From the NCBI GenBank assembly GCA_003278545.1, contig QCEF01000003.1, forward strand, positions 1 through 64,000: a stretch of DNA of 64,000 nt. The letters are read 5' to 3'. The notes under the pieces were generated by a model. That model made no database searches. It had not been told where the DNA came from and saw only the letters and a list, made by a program, of their open reading frames with translations. How positions within the stretch are numbered: the stretch's first letter is position 1; every line of letters begins with the position of its first letter. The DNA is from Prochlorococcus sp. AG-355-N16 (GTDB lineage Bacteria > Cyanobacteriota > Cyanobacteriia > PCC-6307 > Cyanobiaceae). The position numbers and the translations under genes were made by a program. This document shows positions 1 through 10,000 of this stretch, in pieces.

Positions 1-582
1 ATCAAGATTTGGCCATATATCCCTTTCAAACCAATCCATCGAAGCTTCTACTACATGATCATTAGGAACTGATCCATATAAGGTTTTCCAATGGCTAATT
101 AACTCAATTCTACATTTTATTAATTCAGTTTCTTTAATAGTATTAATTTGAATATCATTAATATTCTCCTTTAATTTTTCACTATTAATACTTCTTCTTA
201 GATTATTTACTTTTTTTTCAACAAAATTGGGAAGGCTTATGTTTGAGTTGGCTTTTTCTTTATATTGATTGTTATTTGTAAATCTTTTATTCAAAGATAT
301 CTCATTAACTTCTTTTTTTACGTCTGATTTAATTAATACCAATGCAGTATCTTCATCAATATTTAAATTTTCATTATTATTCTTATTTTTAAAGTCTATT
401 TCTTGTTGTTGGTTCTTTGGTAGTAAATCATCTTCTTGAAGAAGTTCTTTAAGTATCTTTTCTATTACAGGTCCTCTTGCTCTAAATCCCCACTCTTTTC
501 GTAATTGATCAAACCTGGAAATTAGTTCCTCAGGTAAATCAATTGAAATTCTTTTTGTATTTGAATTTTCAGGAATATTCAA
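1..582 (-). CDS. Ribbon-helix-helix domain protein, 3' end cut by window edge
   Basis: The minus-strand frame stays open from an in-frame TAA at 615-613 to the left edge, giving at least 194 residues. The N-terminus reads LNIPENSNTKRISIDLP followed by two predicted helices (EELISRFDQLRKEWGF and ARGPVIEKILKELL). That beta-helix-helix pattern is typical of CopG/MetJ-type DNA-binding domains, so a transcription or partition regulator is inferred. The middle is Asn/Lys-rich and probably disordered. The visible C-terminal part has a Trp-containing segment (MDWFERDIWPNLD) that I do not recognise. There is no ATG in the frame, and TTG at 582 is the only usual start before the domain. The target is unknown. 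Confidence 0.7.
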   Translation of the reverse strand, partial: MNIPENSNTKRISIDLPEELISRFDQLRKEWGFRARGPVIEKILKELLQEDDLLPKNQQQEIDFKNKNNNENLNIDEDTALVLIKSDVKKEVNEISLNKRFTNNNQYKEKANSNISLPNFVEKKVNNLRRSINSEKLKENINDIQINTIKETELIKCRIELISHWKTLYGSVPNDHVVEASMDWFERDIWPNLD

Positions 583-725
583 TAATATTTTCTTGAATAA
601 TATGGAATTTATTTAATTTTATTCAAAAAAAATTGAAAGTCCATAAGGAATATTGTTTTTAAATTGAAACCAATTTATTTTTATGTCACAAGTCAATTAA
701 GTATGTTTTTATAATAAAGTAAAAA

Positions 726-905
726 ATGTTTAATTGTTATTTCAAGTCATCTAAGGAAAAGAAGAGTTTTTATCAACATAAGAAACTAGAAATGCTCAAT
801 TATATTAAGGATTCACTTGAACGTAAAATTGCCTCCGTAAAAGCATCTATAGAAGTTCTAGAAAGCCAAATAAGCAGGGATAAGGAAGTTGAAGTAACTA
901 ACTAG
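726..905 (+). CDS. Small coiled-coil protein, 59 aa, unknown function
   Basis: ATG at 726 opens a 59-residue frame that ends in TAG at 903-905, only 3 bp before the convergent Ap4A phosphorylase gene. It starts MFNCYFKSSKEKKSFYQHKK. From about residue 20 it is a charged amphipathic helix with heptad-like leucine, isoleucine and valine spacing (LNYIKDSLERKIASVKASI), which suggests a short coiled coil. There is no membrane segment or signal peptide. Codon use matches the neighbours. I recognise no family and propose no function. That it is a real gene is inferred from its fit between two genes and its ordered composition. Confidence 0.55.
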   Translation: MFNCYFKSSKEKKSFYQHKKLEMLNYIKDSLERKIASVKASIEVLESQISRDKEVEVTN

Positions 906-908
906 AAT

Positions 909-1739
909 TCAAACAAAACTTTCTAGAAGTTTTTCAGGGCCAAATTTCTTTAAATAATTAATATTTGAATTTTCAGTTATTAATAGATATCCTGCAAATC
1001 CTAAACCGTTAATACTGAAACCATGAATATGATCATTTTTTCTTTTTATAATAGCGATCCATTTATTAGTTATTAAAATATTGTAGGGATATATCGGTTT
1101 CTTATCACTTATAGGGTCCCCAAGTCCTAATTTCTTGCATAATCCTAAGTAAAATTTAAAAAGACATGAAGGATTTTCTAAAAAATTAAATTTGGATACA
1201 ATAATATTTTTTTTAAGCTTACTATCTAGATCTTGATATGAGTTCATCTCTAAAAACCACTTTTCTCTAGGGCATGACATCTCACCTTTAGATCTACGCA
1301 GAAGTTGAAAATGCCTGTGAGGTTGACTTGCTCCCGCAGTTGGAGAACTATTGAAAAACCATAATCCACTAGTATCATTATTAACTTGTTGGATCGCTCT
1401 CCAATCTTTGATATCTAACCATCCATTTTGAGGTTTCCATTGATTTGTAATAAGTAAAATATGACCTTTTTGTACAGGGTACTTATTTAATATTAGTTGA
1501 TGGTTATCACCAATTTTATCAATTTCTAGTATCTTTTCCCAGGGACAAAATGGATTTTGCTTAGGACCATAAATTTTTTTTTTATTAAATTTTGAAGTAT
1601 CGAGTTTCCTTATTATGAAATCGTCTTTTTCATATAAATCTCTTGTAATAATATCAGTTTTGAGAGGATATAATGATTCATCATCAATTGATAATCGAGT
1701 TTGTTCTAGTGCTTTTTTCCAATATATTTCTAAACTCAT
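909..1739 (-). CDS. Ap4A phosphorylase / ATP adenylyltransferase family protein
   Basis: This 276-residue protein belongs to the ATP adenylyltransferase (Ap4A phosphorylase II) branch of the HIT-like superfamily. Those enzymes cleave diadenosine tetraphosphate with phosphate to give ATP and ADP. The catalytic HxHxQ motif is at about residues 141-145 (PHRHFQLL), preceded by the nucleotide-loop sequence FFNSSPTAGASQ. The N-terminal half carries KQNPFCPWE, the usual substrate-side loop. The length is normal for the bacterial form. The start is ATG at 1739, with no competing upstream start seen. It stands alone on the minus strand between a small plus-strand gene and the DUF2237 gene. Its physiological substrate in cyanobacteria is not shown by the sequence. 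Confidence 0.85.
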   Translation of the reverse strand: MSLEIYWKKALEQTRLSIDDESLYPLKTDIITRDLYEKDDFIIRKLDTSKFNKKKIYGPKQNPFCPWEKILEIDKIGDNHQLILNKYPVQKGHILLITNQWKPQNGWLDIKDWRAIQQVNNDTSGLWFFNSSPTAGASQPHRHFQLLRRSKGEMSCPREKWFLEMNSYQDLDSKLKKNIIVSKFNFLENPSCLFKFYLGLCKKLGLGDPISDKKPIYPYNILITNKWIAIIKRKNDHIHGFSINGLGFAGYLLITENSNINYLKKFGPEKLLESFV

Positions 1740-1787
1740 TTAAAAAAATTTATCATAATCATTTTAAAAAAAAAAACAAACTTGTAA

Positions 1788-2171
1788 TTACTTTTTATTA
1801 AATTGATATTCTTTTAATTTTTCCAGAGGAACTGATTCTAAGACTACAATATTCGTTGATTCTAATATGACTTTTGGTGCAAGACCGTCTAATAATGCTT
1901 GCTTCCACCTGTCAAGACAAATACACCAATGATCACCATACTTTAGTCCTGGGAAGGAATAAATAGGCATGGGCGTTATTAAATCATTACCTTGTGATTT
2001 ACTATATTTCAGGAAATTATCATCCATTACACAACATATGGAATGATTCCCTCCATCATTTTTGTCATAGTTGCAAAACCCATCCCTGAACCACCCTGTC
2101 ACAGGCGCGCAACTACAAATCTCAATTTTTTCTCCAAGGACATTTAACTGATTTTGATTATTTATGGTCAT
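1788..2171 (-). CDS. DUF2237 family protein
   Basis: This 127-residue protein matches the DUF2237 (COG3651) family by its recognisable features. They are the start NVLGEKIEICSCAPVTGWFR, the Cys-rich core (CSC, FCN, SICCV) and the later GDHWCICLDRW segment. The function of the family is unknown. The clustered cysteines could bind a metal or form a redox site, but that is inference. The length is usual for the family. It sits 48 bp upstream of the Ap4A phosphorylase gene on the same strand, and the AT-rich gap does not clearly show a promoter, so the two may be co-transcribed. Confidence 0.8.
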   Translation of the reverse strand: MTINNQNQLNVLGEKIEICSCAPVTGWFRDGFCNYDKNDGGNHSICCVMDDNFLKYSKSQGNDLITPMPIYSFPGLKYGDHWCICLDRWKQALLDGLAPKVILESTNIVVLESVPLEKLKEYQFNKK

Positions 2172-2217
2172 TGATTTTTTTAATAATAATAAAACACCAA
2201 CATTTCTTTAAAAAAGG

Positions 2218-2249
2218 TTGACGAGTATAGGGGGTAAGGAGGTAATAAT
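2218..2249 (+). promoter_or_regulatory. Possible sigma-70 promoter for the 72-aa acidic protein gene
   Basis: TTGACG at 2218-2223 is a near-consensus -35 box, followed after 19 bp by TAATAAT at 2243-2249 as a -10 box. The spacing is slightly long. A purine-rich AAGG at 2256-2259 lies before the ATG at 2271 and could be the ribosome binding site. The assignment rests on sequence only. Confidence 0.35.
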
Positions 2250-2270
2250 TCTAATAAGGTTTTTTTCATT

Positions 2271-2489
2271 ATGGATTGGGACTTTACTGAAAACATAGCA
2301 TTTAAAGCTCTTTATGAAGCTTTTAAAGATAGTGATGAAACTTCAGCATTAGAATTTTTATCTAGTGATGGTGCTTCATATTATCTTGAGTTAACGCAGG
2401 ATGCCGCGGGTGAGGGACTTGATTTGGGTGATAATGAAACGATGGAAGAACTACAGGAAGAAATTATTGAATATTTAGAAAACAACTAA
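2271..2489 (+). CDS. Small acidic protein, 72 aa, unknown function
   Basis: A 72-residue, strongly acidic protein (MDWDFTENIAFKALYEAFKD...) with about twenty Asp/Glu residues and few basic ones. It is predicted soluble and mostly helical, ending in an acidic helix (MEELQEEIIEYLENN). It has no cysteine, signal peptide or membrane segment. A plausible promoter lies just upstream, and the gene converges on metH with a 9-bp gap. I do not recognise a named family. Acidic helical miniproteins of this kind often bind a partner protein, but that is speculation. Confidence 0.6.
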   Translation: MDWDFTENIAFKALYEAFKDSDETSALEFLSSDGASYYLELTQDAAGEGLDLGDNETMEELQEEIIEYLENN

Positions 2490-2498
2490 AATTTTAGC

Positions 2499-5400
2499 TT
2501 ACGCGCTGAAATATTTAGCTTTTGAGTGTAGTGAAATGATAGCAGTAGTACTTTGTTCTGGATGAAGTTGTTCAGATTCATCCATGGTCAAGTTTATTCT
2601 TTTTGCATCCAACAATGATAATTGTATGTTTGAATCCGATACTTTTGGACATGCAGGATAACCAAAAGAATATCTAGCTCCTCTATATTTTTGAGCTAGT
2701 ATTTCTCTATTTTTGTCTGGTTCTTCAGACCTAAAACCAGATTCAATACGAATTAATGCATGGACATATTCAGCTAGAGCTTCTGCTAATTGCACTGTAA
2801 GTCCATGGAATAACAAATAATCGCTATATTTATCTTCTTTAAATAATTTTTGAGAATATTCACTAGCAATATCGCCCATGGTTACTGCCTGCATAGGAAA
2901 TATATCTATCGGTTTATCATTTTTCAAATCACAATAAAAATCAGCTATGCATAAATTATTACCAGATTTTTGTCGTGGAAAATTAAATTGGGAAATTTTA
3001 TTCAATGATTTCTCATCAAATAAGAAAATACTATTATCTTTTCTCCCGCATCTGAAATATCCATAAACTGCTTTGGGTGATATAAGTTTTTTCTCTATAA
3101 TTAGCTCTAACCATTTATCTAACAAAGGTTTAGCATACGAATCCAAATAGTTATTGTATTCATCTAGGCTTTGGTTTTTTCCTTTTTTTATTTGCCATTG
3201 CCCGCTAAATAGAGCTTTTGTATCTAAATAAAATATTAATTTATTTAAATCTATATCAACATCGTTCAAGACTTTCGTTCCCAAGAAAGGAGCTTGAATT
3301 GGATCTTCTTCATTTATAAATTTAGATCTTATAAAATTTTCTTTTAAATTTAATTTGGAATTCTCGGTATGTATGGATATTGTTTTAACAGCTTGAGAGT
3401 TGGATTTTGATGAGGCTAAATTAATATTTATACCCTCATTGTTAATGAAACCCTCTGTATTTGACCAATTACCCTTTTTCTTATTATCCATATATTCATT
3501 CATGAATTTAAGATCAGTGAACGCATCTTTTCCGTACAATATTTTCCCTTTATATATTTTGCTGCAGTCCTCATTTACAAATTTTGGGGTTAAGGCTGCG
3601 CCTCCTAATATTACTGGTACAGTAATATTTTCATTGTTAAAAGCCTCTAAATTATCTTTCATAAAAGCAGTTGATTTAACAAGTAATCCGCTCATAGCGA
3701 TGCAATCTGCATTGTGCTTTTTTTGTGCATCTATAATTGCTGAAACATCTTGCTTTATTCCAAGATTTATTACGTCATAACCATTATTTGTAAGTATTAT
3801 GTCTACCAAATTTTTTCCAATATCATGAACATCGCCTTTGACGGTTGCAATTAAGAGTTTTCCATTTGATATGTTTTCATCTACAGTTTCCATATATGGT
3901 TCTAAAATTGAAACAGCAAATTTCATTGTTTCAGCTGATTGGAGTACAAATGGCAATTGCATTTGACCTGAGCCAAATAAATCTCCCACAACTTTCATCC
4001 CATCTAGTAAAAAGGTATTAATTATTTCAAGAGGTTTATATTTTTTTAACGCTTTATTTAATTGTTCCTCTAATCCTATTTTTTCTCCATCAATAATATG
4101 ATTTTTCAGACTTTCTTCAAGAGTTAGGTTTTTATTTTCTGAAGATGCTTTTTTGAAATCTTGAATAGATAAATCTTGAAAAGCCTTTGTTAATTCTACT
4201 AATGGATCATAAATACAAATATCATCTTCAAATTCTCTTTTATCATAAATCAAATCTAAGCAAAGCTTTTTAGTTTTTTCAGAAATTTTTGATAATGGCA
4301 AAATTTTATTTGGTGCGATGATAGCAGAATCTAATCCTGCTTTAATGCACTCATCTAAAAATATTGAATTTAGATTAATTCTTGATAATGGTGAAAGACC
4401 AAAACTAATATTTGATATCCCAAGTATGATATGAATATCTGGAAAATTTTCACGAATTTTTAATATAGAACTAATAGTTTCTTTGGCGTTTAATCTATCT
4501 TCTTCTATCCCTGTAGATATTGGCAGAGCTAATGGATCAAAAAATAGCTCATAATCTGACAAACCACATTCTCTTGTTCTATTAATCGCTCGTTTGACAA
4601 TCTTATATTTTTTTTCTGCATTCCTTGCCATTCCATCTTCATCAATTGTTCCGACAACAAGACCTGAACCATAACCTAAGGCTAAATTTAGAACTTGATC
4701 AAACCTTTCATTGCCATCTTCGTAATTGGTTGAATTTATAATACATTTACCACCAGCTGACTTTAATCCACTTTCCATTTTGTCAGCATCTGTAGAGTCA
4801 ATCATTAATGGTAAATTTATATTGGTAACTAGTCTTGAAGTTATTTCTTTCATATCTTTCACTCCGTCTCTTCCTACATAATCGACATTTACATCAAGAA
4901 CGTGAGCGTTTTCTTTTTGTTGTTGCTTGGCAATTGCAACCAAGCCATCCCAATCGTCGTTATTTAATAACTCCCTTACCTTTTTCGATCCACTTGCATT
5001 TAATCTTTCTCCTACTATCAAAATTGAGTTGTCTTGTTTGTATGGCACAGAGTTATATATTGATGAGGCAGATGGAATAAAACCGCATGAATTTTTCTTA
5101 CCATGGCTGTTAGTCGTTTCATTATCAATAATTTCATCGATTATTGAGGAAAGGTATTTTATATGTTCAGGTGTTGTCCCACAACACCCACCTATTAATT
5201 GAACATTATAGTCATATATAAAATTCATTAACTGCATCTTTAATTCTATTGGCTTTAATCTATAGTGAGCTACACCACCAATATTTTCAGGAAGACCTGC
5301 ATTGGGAATACAGCTTATAGCGAAAGGAGAATTTTCAGACAAATATTTAATATGTTCCTTCATTTGCTCTGGACCAGTTGCACAATTAAGTCCAAGGATA

Positions 5401-6062
5401 TCTATATTAAATGGTTCTAATATTGTTAATGCAGATGCAATATCAGATCCAACAAGCATAGTACCTGTTGTTTCCATTGTTATAGATACCATTAAAGGTA
5501 TATCAATATTTTTACTTTCAAGAATTTCTTTTGATGCTAATAAGGCAGATTTAATTTGTAAAACATCCTGACAAGTTTCAATCAAGAGAAGATCAACTCC
5601 TCCATCTATAAGACCAAAAATTTGTTCTTTATATGATTGCTTTAATTTATCAAAATCTATATGTCCTAAGGTGGGTAATTTAGTTGTTGGCCCAATTGAA
5701 CCGGCTACAAACCTTGGTTTATCAACTGATGAATATTTGGCAGCAGCTTTTTTTGCTATAAATGACGCATTTTTATTTATCTCATAAGCCTTATCCGCAA
5801 TATTATATTCATCAAGAACTATTGATGAGGCTCCAAATGTATTAGTTTCTATAACATGACAACCTGCTTCTAAAAATGAATTATGAACCTTCTCAACTAC
5901 CTCTGGAGATGATAAAACAAGGTTTTCATTACATCCCTCTAATTCTTTTCCTCCAAAGTCATCTGCATTAAGATTTAAGTTCTGAAAAGATGTTCCAGTA
6001 CCTCCGTCAAAAATAATTAATGGTTTTTCATCTCTATTTAAATAGCTTCTGAAAGATTCCAT
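2499..6062 (-). CDS. metH: Cobalamin-dependent methionine synthase
   Basis: MetH transfers a methyl group from methyltetrahydrofolate through cobalamin to homocysteine, making methionine in the cytosol. The 1187 residues show the four usual modules. The homocysteine domain carries its zinc cysteines in GLNCATG (near residue 225) and GGCCGTTPEH (near 290). The pterin domain begins at about 345 (GERLNASGSKK). The cobalamin domain has the DVHDIG cofactor-ligand motif near 755. The C-terminal reactivation domain binds S-adenosylmethionine (RYSFGYPACPKVSD). The length is normal. It starts 18 bp after ilvE on the same strand, so the two probably share a transcript. I see no cobalamin riboswitch before it. 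The nearby cobN fits an organism that makes its own corrinoid. Confidence 0.97.
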   Translation of the reverse strand: MESFRSYLNRDEKPLIIFDGGTGTSFQNLNLNADDFGGKELEGCNENLVLSSPEVVEKVHNSFLEAGCHVIETNTFGASSIVLDEYNIADKAYEINKNASFIAKKAAAKYSSVDKPRFVAGSIGPTTKLPTLGHIDFDKLKQSYKEQIFGLIDGGVDLLLIETCQDVLQIKSALLASKEILESKNIDIPLMVSITMETTGTMLVGSDIASALTILEPFNIDILGLNCATGPEQMKEHIKYLSENSPFAISCIPNAGLPENIGGVAHYRLKPIELKMQLMNFIYDYNVQLIGGCCGTTPEHIKYLSSIIDEIIDNETTNSHGKKNSCGFIPSASSIYNSVPYKQDNSILIVGERLNASGSKKVRELLNNDDWDGLVAIAKQQQKENAHVLDVNVDYVGRDGVKDMKEITSRLVTNINLPLMIDSTDADKMESGLKSAGGKCIINSTNYEDGNERFDQVLNLALGYGSGLVVGTIDEDGMARNAEKKYKIVKRAINRTRECGLSDYELFFDPLALPISTGIEEDRLNAKETISSILKIRENFPDIHIILGISNISFGLSPLSRINLNSIFLDECIKAGLDSAIIAPNKILPLSKISEKTKKLCLDLIYDKREFEDDICIYDPLVELTKAFQDLSIQDFKKASSENKNLTLEESLKNHIIDGEKIGLEEQLNKALKKYKPLEIINTFLLDGMKVVGDLFGSGQMQLPFVLQSAETMKFAVSILEPYMETVDENISNGKLLIATVKGDVHDIGKNLVDIILTNNGYDVINLGIKQDVSAIIDAQKKHNADCIAMSGLLVKSTAFMKDNLEAFNNENITVPVILGGAALTPKFVNEDCSKIYKGKILYGKDAFTDLKFMNEYMDNKKKGNWSNTEGFINNEGININLASSKSNSQAVKTISIHTENSKLNLKENFIRSKFINEEDPIQAPFLGTKVLNDVDIDLNKLIFYLDTKALFSGQWQIKKGKNQSLDEYNNYLDSYAKPLLDKWLELIIEKKLISPKAVYGYFRCGRKDNSIFLFDEKSLNKISQFNFPRQKSGNNLCIADFYCDLKNDKPIDIFPMQAVTMGDIASEYSQKLFKEDKYSDYLLFHGLTVQLAEALAEYVHALIRIESGFRSEEPDKNREILAQKYRGARYSFGYPACPKVSDSNIQLSLLDAKRINLTMDESEQLHPEQSTTAIISLHSKAKYFSA

Positions 6063-6080
6063 TTTTAGGTAAAAAATAAT

Positions 6081-6995
6081 TTATTTTAGTGAAATTCTTG
6101 TTACCCAATTATCATAGTCTTGAGAACGACCTTCTGTTATTTCTATAAGCTTACTTTTTAATTTATTCATTATTGGTCTTTCAACATTTAATTCAGTTGA
6201 TTCAATTTTTTTAACTGGTGTAATTTTTGCTGCTGTACCAGTTAGAAAAACTTCATCTGCTATTAATAATTCTGTTTTATCAACAGGCCTCTCAATTACA
6301 TTTATTCCAAATGATATTGCTAATTCAATTACACTAGCTCTAGTAATACCCTCAAGGATATCTTGATCAACACCAGGAGTGATTAAGTCTCCATTCCTTA
6401 CAATAAATAAATTCATACCACTAGCTTCGCTTACCTTACCACTTGAATTTAATAGCAGGGCTTCATCAAAACCCGATAAACTAGCTTCTGTTTTGGCTAA
6501 TGAACTAGTAATATATGCTCCACTTATTTTTCCTCTTAAGGGGAGAGATCTATCTTCTTGCCTTGTCCAACTACTCATTCTACAAGAAACACCATCTGGG
6601 GATAGATAATCTCCTAGTTCAATACAATAAATAAAGAAATTTGTTTCAATATTGTGTAACCTTGGCGCTATACCTAAATCGCTTGTATATACAAATGGTC
6701 TTATGTAAATAGGTTTTTCTGGCTTGTTTCTTTTTATAACTTCTTCTAAGGCTTTAAAAATATATTCTTCAGAAATTTCAGTTAAGAGTAATTTTGCACT
6801 TTGAGATAATCTTTTTATATGTTTATCAGTTCTAAACAAAAGAAATTCTTCTTTGTTTGTTGGGTTAGGTATCGCTCGCATTCCTCCAAATGCAGCAGTA
6901 CCGTAATGTAGTGCATGAGTAGCTATTGATATTTTTGCTTCTTTAAATGGAATACATTTACCTTCGAACCAGGCGTATGGAAGAAATTCATGCAT
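6081..6995 (-). CDS. ilvE: Branched-chain amino acid aminotransferase
   Basis: This fold-type IV PLP aminotransferase (304 residues) catalyses the last step of Val, Leu and Ile synthesis. It swaps the amino group between glutamate and the branched-chain 2-oxo acids. The PLP lysine is in the LRGKISGAYITSS segment near residue 157. The cofactor-binding stretches EALLLNSSGKVSEASGMN and FLTGTAAKITPV are both intact. The N-terminal FEGKCIPFKEAKISIATHAL and HYGTAAFGGMRA match the IlvE group rather than D-amino acid transaminase. The start is ATG at 6995. It is divergent from cobN across 72 bp and leads into metH 18 bp downstream. Confidence 0.94.
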   Translation of the reverse strand: MHEFLPYAWFEGKCIPFKEAKISIATHALHYGTAAFGGMRAIPNPTNKEEFLLFRTDKHIKRLSQSAKLLLTEISEEYIFKALEEVIKRNKPEKPIYIRPFVYTSDLGIAPRLHNIETNFFIYCIELGDYLSPDGVSCRMSSWTRQEDRSLPLRGKISGAYITSSLAKTEASLSGFDEALLLNSSGKVSEASGMNLFIVRNGDLITPGVDQDILEGITRASVIELAISFGINVIERPVDKTELLIADEVFLTGTAAKITPVKKIESTELNVERPIMNKLKSKLIEITEGRSQDYDNWVTRISLK

Positions 6996-7067
6996 ATTTA
7001 ATTTATTTAATTAAGGTAAACTTGTTTTATCCTACTTACGTATTCTAAACCTTATTTATATATAAAA

Positions 7068-10000
7068 ATGCACAGGATATTAAATATAGCAGGAAATGAA
7101 AAGAATAAGGATGATTTAATTGAGCAACCAGTTGCAGATTTTATTTTTATAACAAGTGTCAAGGCTGATTTAAATCTTATATCAAACTTATTGTTAGAAA
7201 AAGAATTTGCTTCATTAAAAAATAATATAAGAGCTTTAGAAATTTCTAATTTAAATTCCTCTGCTCAAATAGATAATTATTTATTAAAAACAATAAATTA
7301 TGCAAAAGTAGTCGTACTTAGAATATTTGGAGATAAAGGTACATGGAACTATGGAATTGAACAACTTTTAAATTGGCAAGCAGTTAATAAAAAAAGGAAG
7401 TTAGTAATCCTATCAGGTACCATTGACCAGGAAATTTCCTTATGTGAAATAAGTAGTATAGATAAAAATATTGCATTAAATATTTCTAGATTACTAAGAT
7501 CTGGAGGACTGGATAATTATAGAAAGTTTCTTAATTGTTTAAATTATTTAGTTGTAGATGAAAAATTAATTCCTTATGATTTTTTGAATATTACTTTTTA
7601 TGCAGATCCCTATTTACATGATTGGAAAAATGAAAGTGGCGAAAAGATAGGAATAATATCCTATAAATCACTTTTTTTGGCTAATGAAATTGAAGTAAAC
7701 GAAAAACTTAACTTGCAATTAAGAAAATGCGGATTATCTCCTAAAACATTTTTTATTTCAACACTAAAAGATCATATTATTCAGGAGAAATTAATAGAAA
7801 TTTTTAAAAAAGAAGATATTAAACTAATAATTACCACAACTTCATTTTCTTCATCTCAAATCAAAAATAATGAATTAATTGAAAATTCAACAAATATTTT
7901 TACTTCTCTTAAACTTCCAATTTTACAGCTTCTTTCTTCTAATAGATCAAGAAAAAAGTGGTTAAATTCATCTATTGGAATGAATTCATCTGATTTATTA
8001 ATGCAAATAATTATTCCTGAATTTGATGGAAGAATTACTACCTGTCCTTCAGCATTTAAAGAAATAATTTCTAAGAAAAATACACTATATAGTGAAATAA
8101 GTAGTTACAAAGCTGATCAAGTAGGTATTCAATGGATTTCAAAATTTGCAACAAATTATGTGAAACTTCAGAAACTTAATAATTTTGATAAAAGAATTTG
8201 TTTAGTAATAAGTAATTATCCAGTAAAGAACGGAAGAATCGGTAATGGCGTTGGTCTAAATACACCATCTTCAATAATAAATATTCTTAATTGGTTAATA
8301 GAAGAAGGTTATGACCTCGGATCTTGTAATTATCCTCAAGATTCTTCGGAATTAATGTCAATGCTTATAAAAACTAGAACTAATGATATTGAATCTCAAA
8401 ATAATAAACCATTAGATTACTTACCACTTAGTGAATATTTAAAATATTGGAATTATTTAGAAATTGATCCCAAAAATATTATTGTTAGTCGTTGGGGTAA
8501 ACCATCTGATGCGATCGATCTAGATAATAAAGGTTTCTCAATAAATGGTATTAGATTTGGAAAAATAACATTATTGATTCAACCTCAACGAGGTTATGAC
8601 GCTTTCACTGATAGAGATATTCATTCTCCCGATCTTCCACCTCCCCATAGATATTTAGCACAATATTTTTGGATTGAAAAAGTTTTTAATGCAAATGCTC
8701 TGTGCCATATTGGTAAACATGGGACTGTTGAATGGTTACCTGGTAAATCTATAGGTCTCAGCAATAAATGTTTTCCAAATATTATTTGTCCAGCAATACC
8801 AAACATATATCCCTTTATCGTAAATGATCCTGGAGAAGGATCCCAAGCTAAAAGAAGAACTGCTGCAACAATTATTGATCATTTAACCCCTCCTTTGGAT
8901 AGGTCAGAATTATATGGAAAATATTCAATATTAGAAAATTATTTAGACGAATATTTTGAAGCAAAATTATTAAATTCTAATCGGATTGAAATAATAGAAA
9001 ATTCCATTTTTGAATTAATAAAAAAAGATTTTAGCGAAATTACTTTAAAGAATAAAAATAATCAAATAGAAGAAATTGATTCCTTTCTGTGCAATATTAA
9101 AGAATCTCAAATTAGGACAGGTTTGCATATTTTTGGCAATAGGCAGAATGACATTAATGAAATAAATTTATTCTTGTGTATTGCTAGAGTACCAAATACG
9201 AACCGAATTGGTGTTACTCAATATATAGCAAAACATTTAAAACTAGATTTGAATCCTTGGACAAATCAATATGATCAAATGTTAAGTGAGAAGGATAAAA
9301 AAATATTATTGACTTTTTCCAACAAAAACATTTTAAACTTTAGAATGGCTATTGATTTTTTGGAACAACAAGCAAAGTATTTAATATATTTGTTTTTTTA
9401 CAAAAAGAATATCAATATAAAAAATCTAGAAAAATATAAAAATCAGAAAATAATAGACTATTTCTTTAATGAAAAAAAACATAATAAGTATTTTTTATTA
9501 TTAAAAAAAGAGATTCTAATTCCAATCATAAATTCTTCATATAATGAGAAATTATCATTTATTAATTCATTAAAGGGACAATATGTAAAAAGTGGTCCAT
9601 CTGGAGCTCCTACGAGAGGTAAAACTGAAACTTTACCCACTGGTAAAAATTTCTTTTCAGTTGATTCGAGAGGACTGCCAACTGAATCAGCATGGAGTGT
9701 TGGTTGTAAGTCTGCTTCACAAATACTTGATTTATACAAACAAGATAATGGAGAAAATTTAAAAAATATAGCAATATCTGTATGGGCAACATCTACAATG
9801 AGAAATGGTGGTGAAGACATTTGTCAAATACTATATTTATTAGGAGTACAGCCAATTTGGGATGGGCCTTCAAGAAGAGTAGTTGATCTAGAAATCATTC
9901 CTTTATCTGTTCTCGAAAGACCAAGGGTTGATGTTACTTTAAGGATTTCGGGAATGTTTAGAGATGCATTTCCGCAGTTAGTTAAATTAACTTCTAAAGC

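Noticed and set aside
3400-3780. Open frame of 126 codons on the plus strand inside metH
   Set aside because: It lies wholly opposite conserved metH sequence and its product has no plausible domain.
7000-7067. Cobalamin riboswitch before cobN or metH
   Set aside because: The gaps (72 bp between ilvE and cobN, 18 bp before metH) are too short and lack B12-box sequence.
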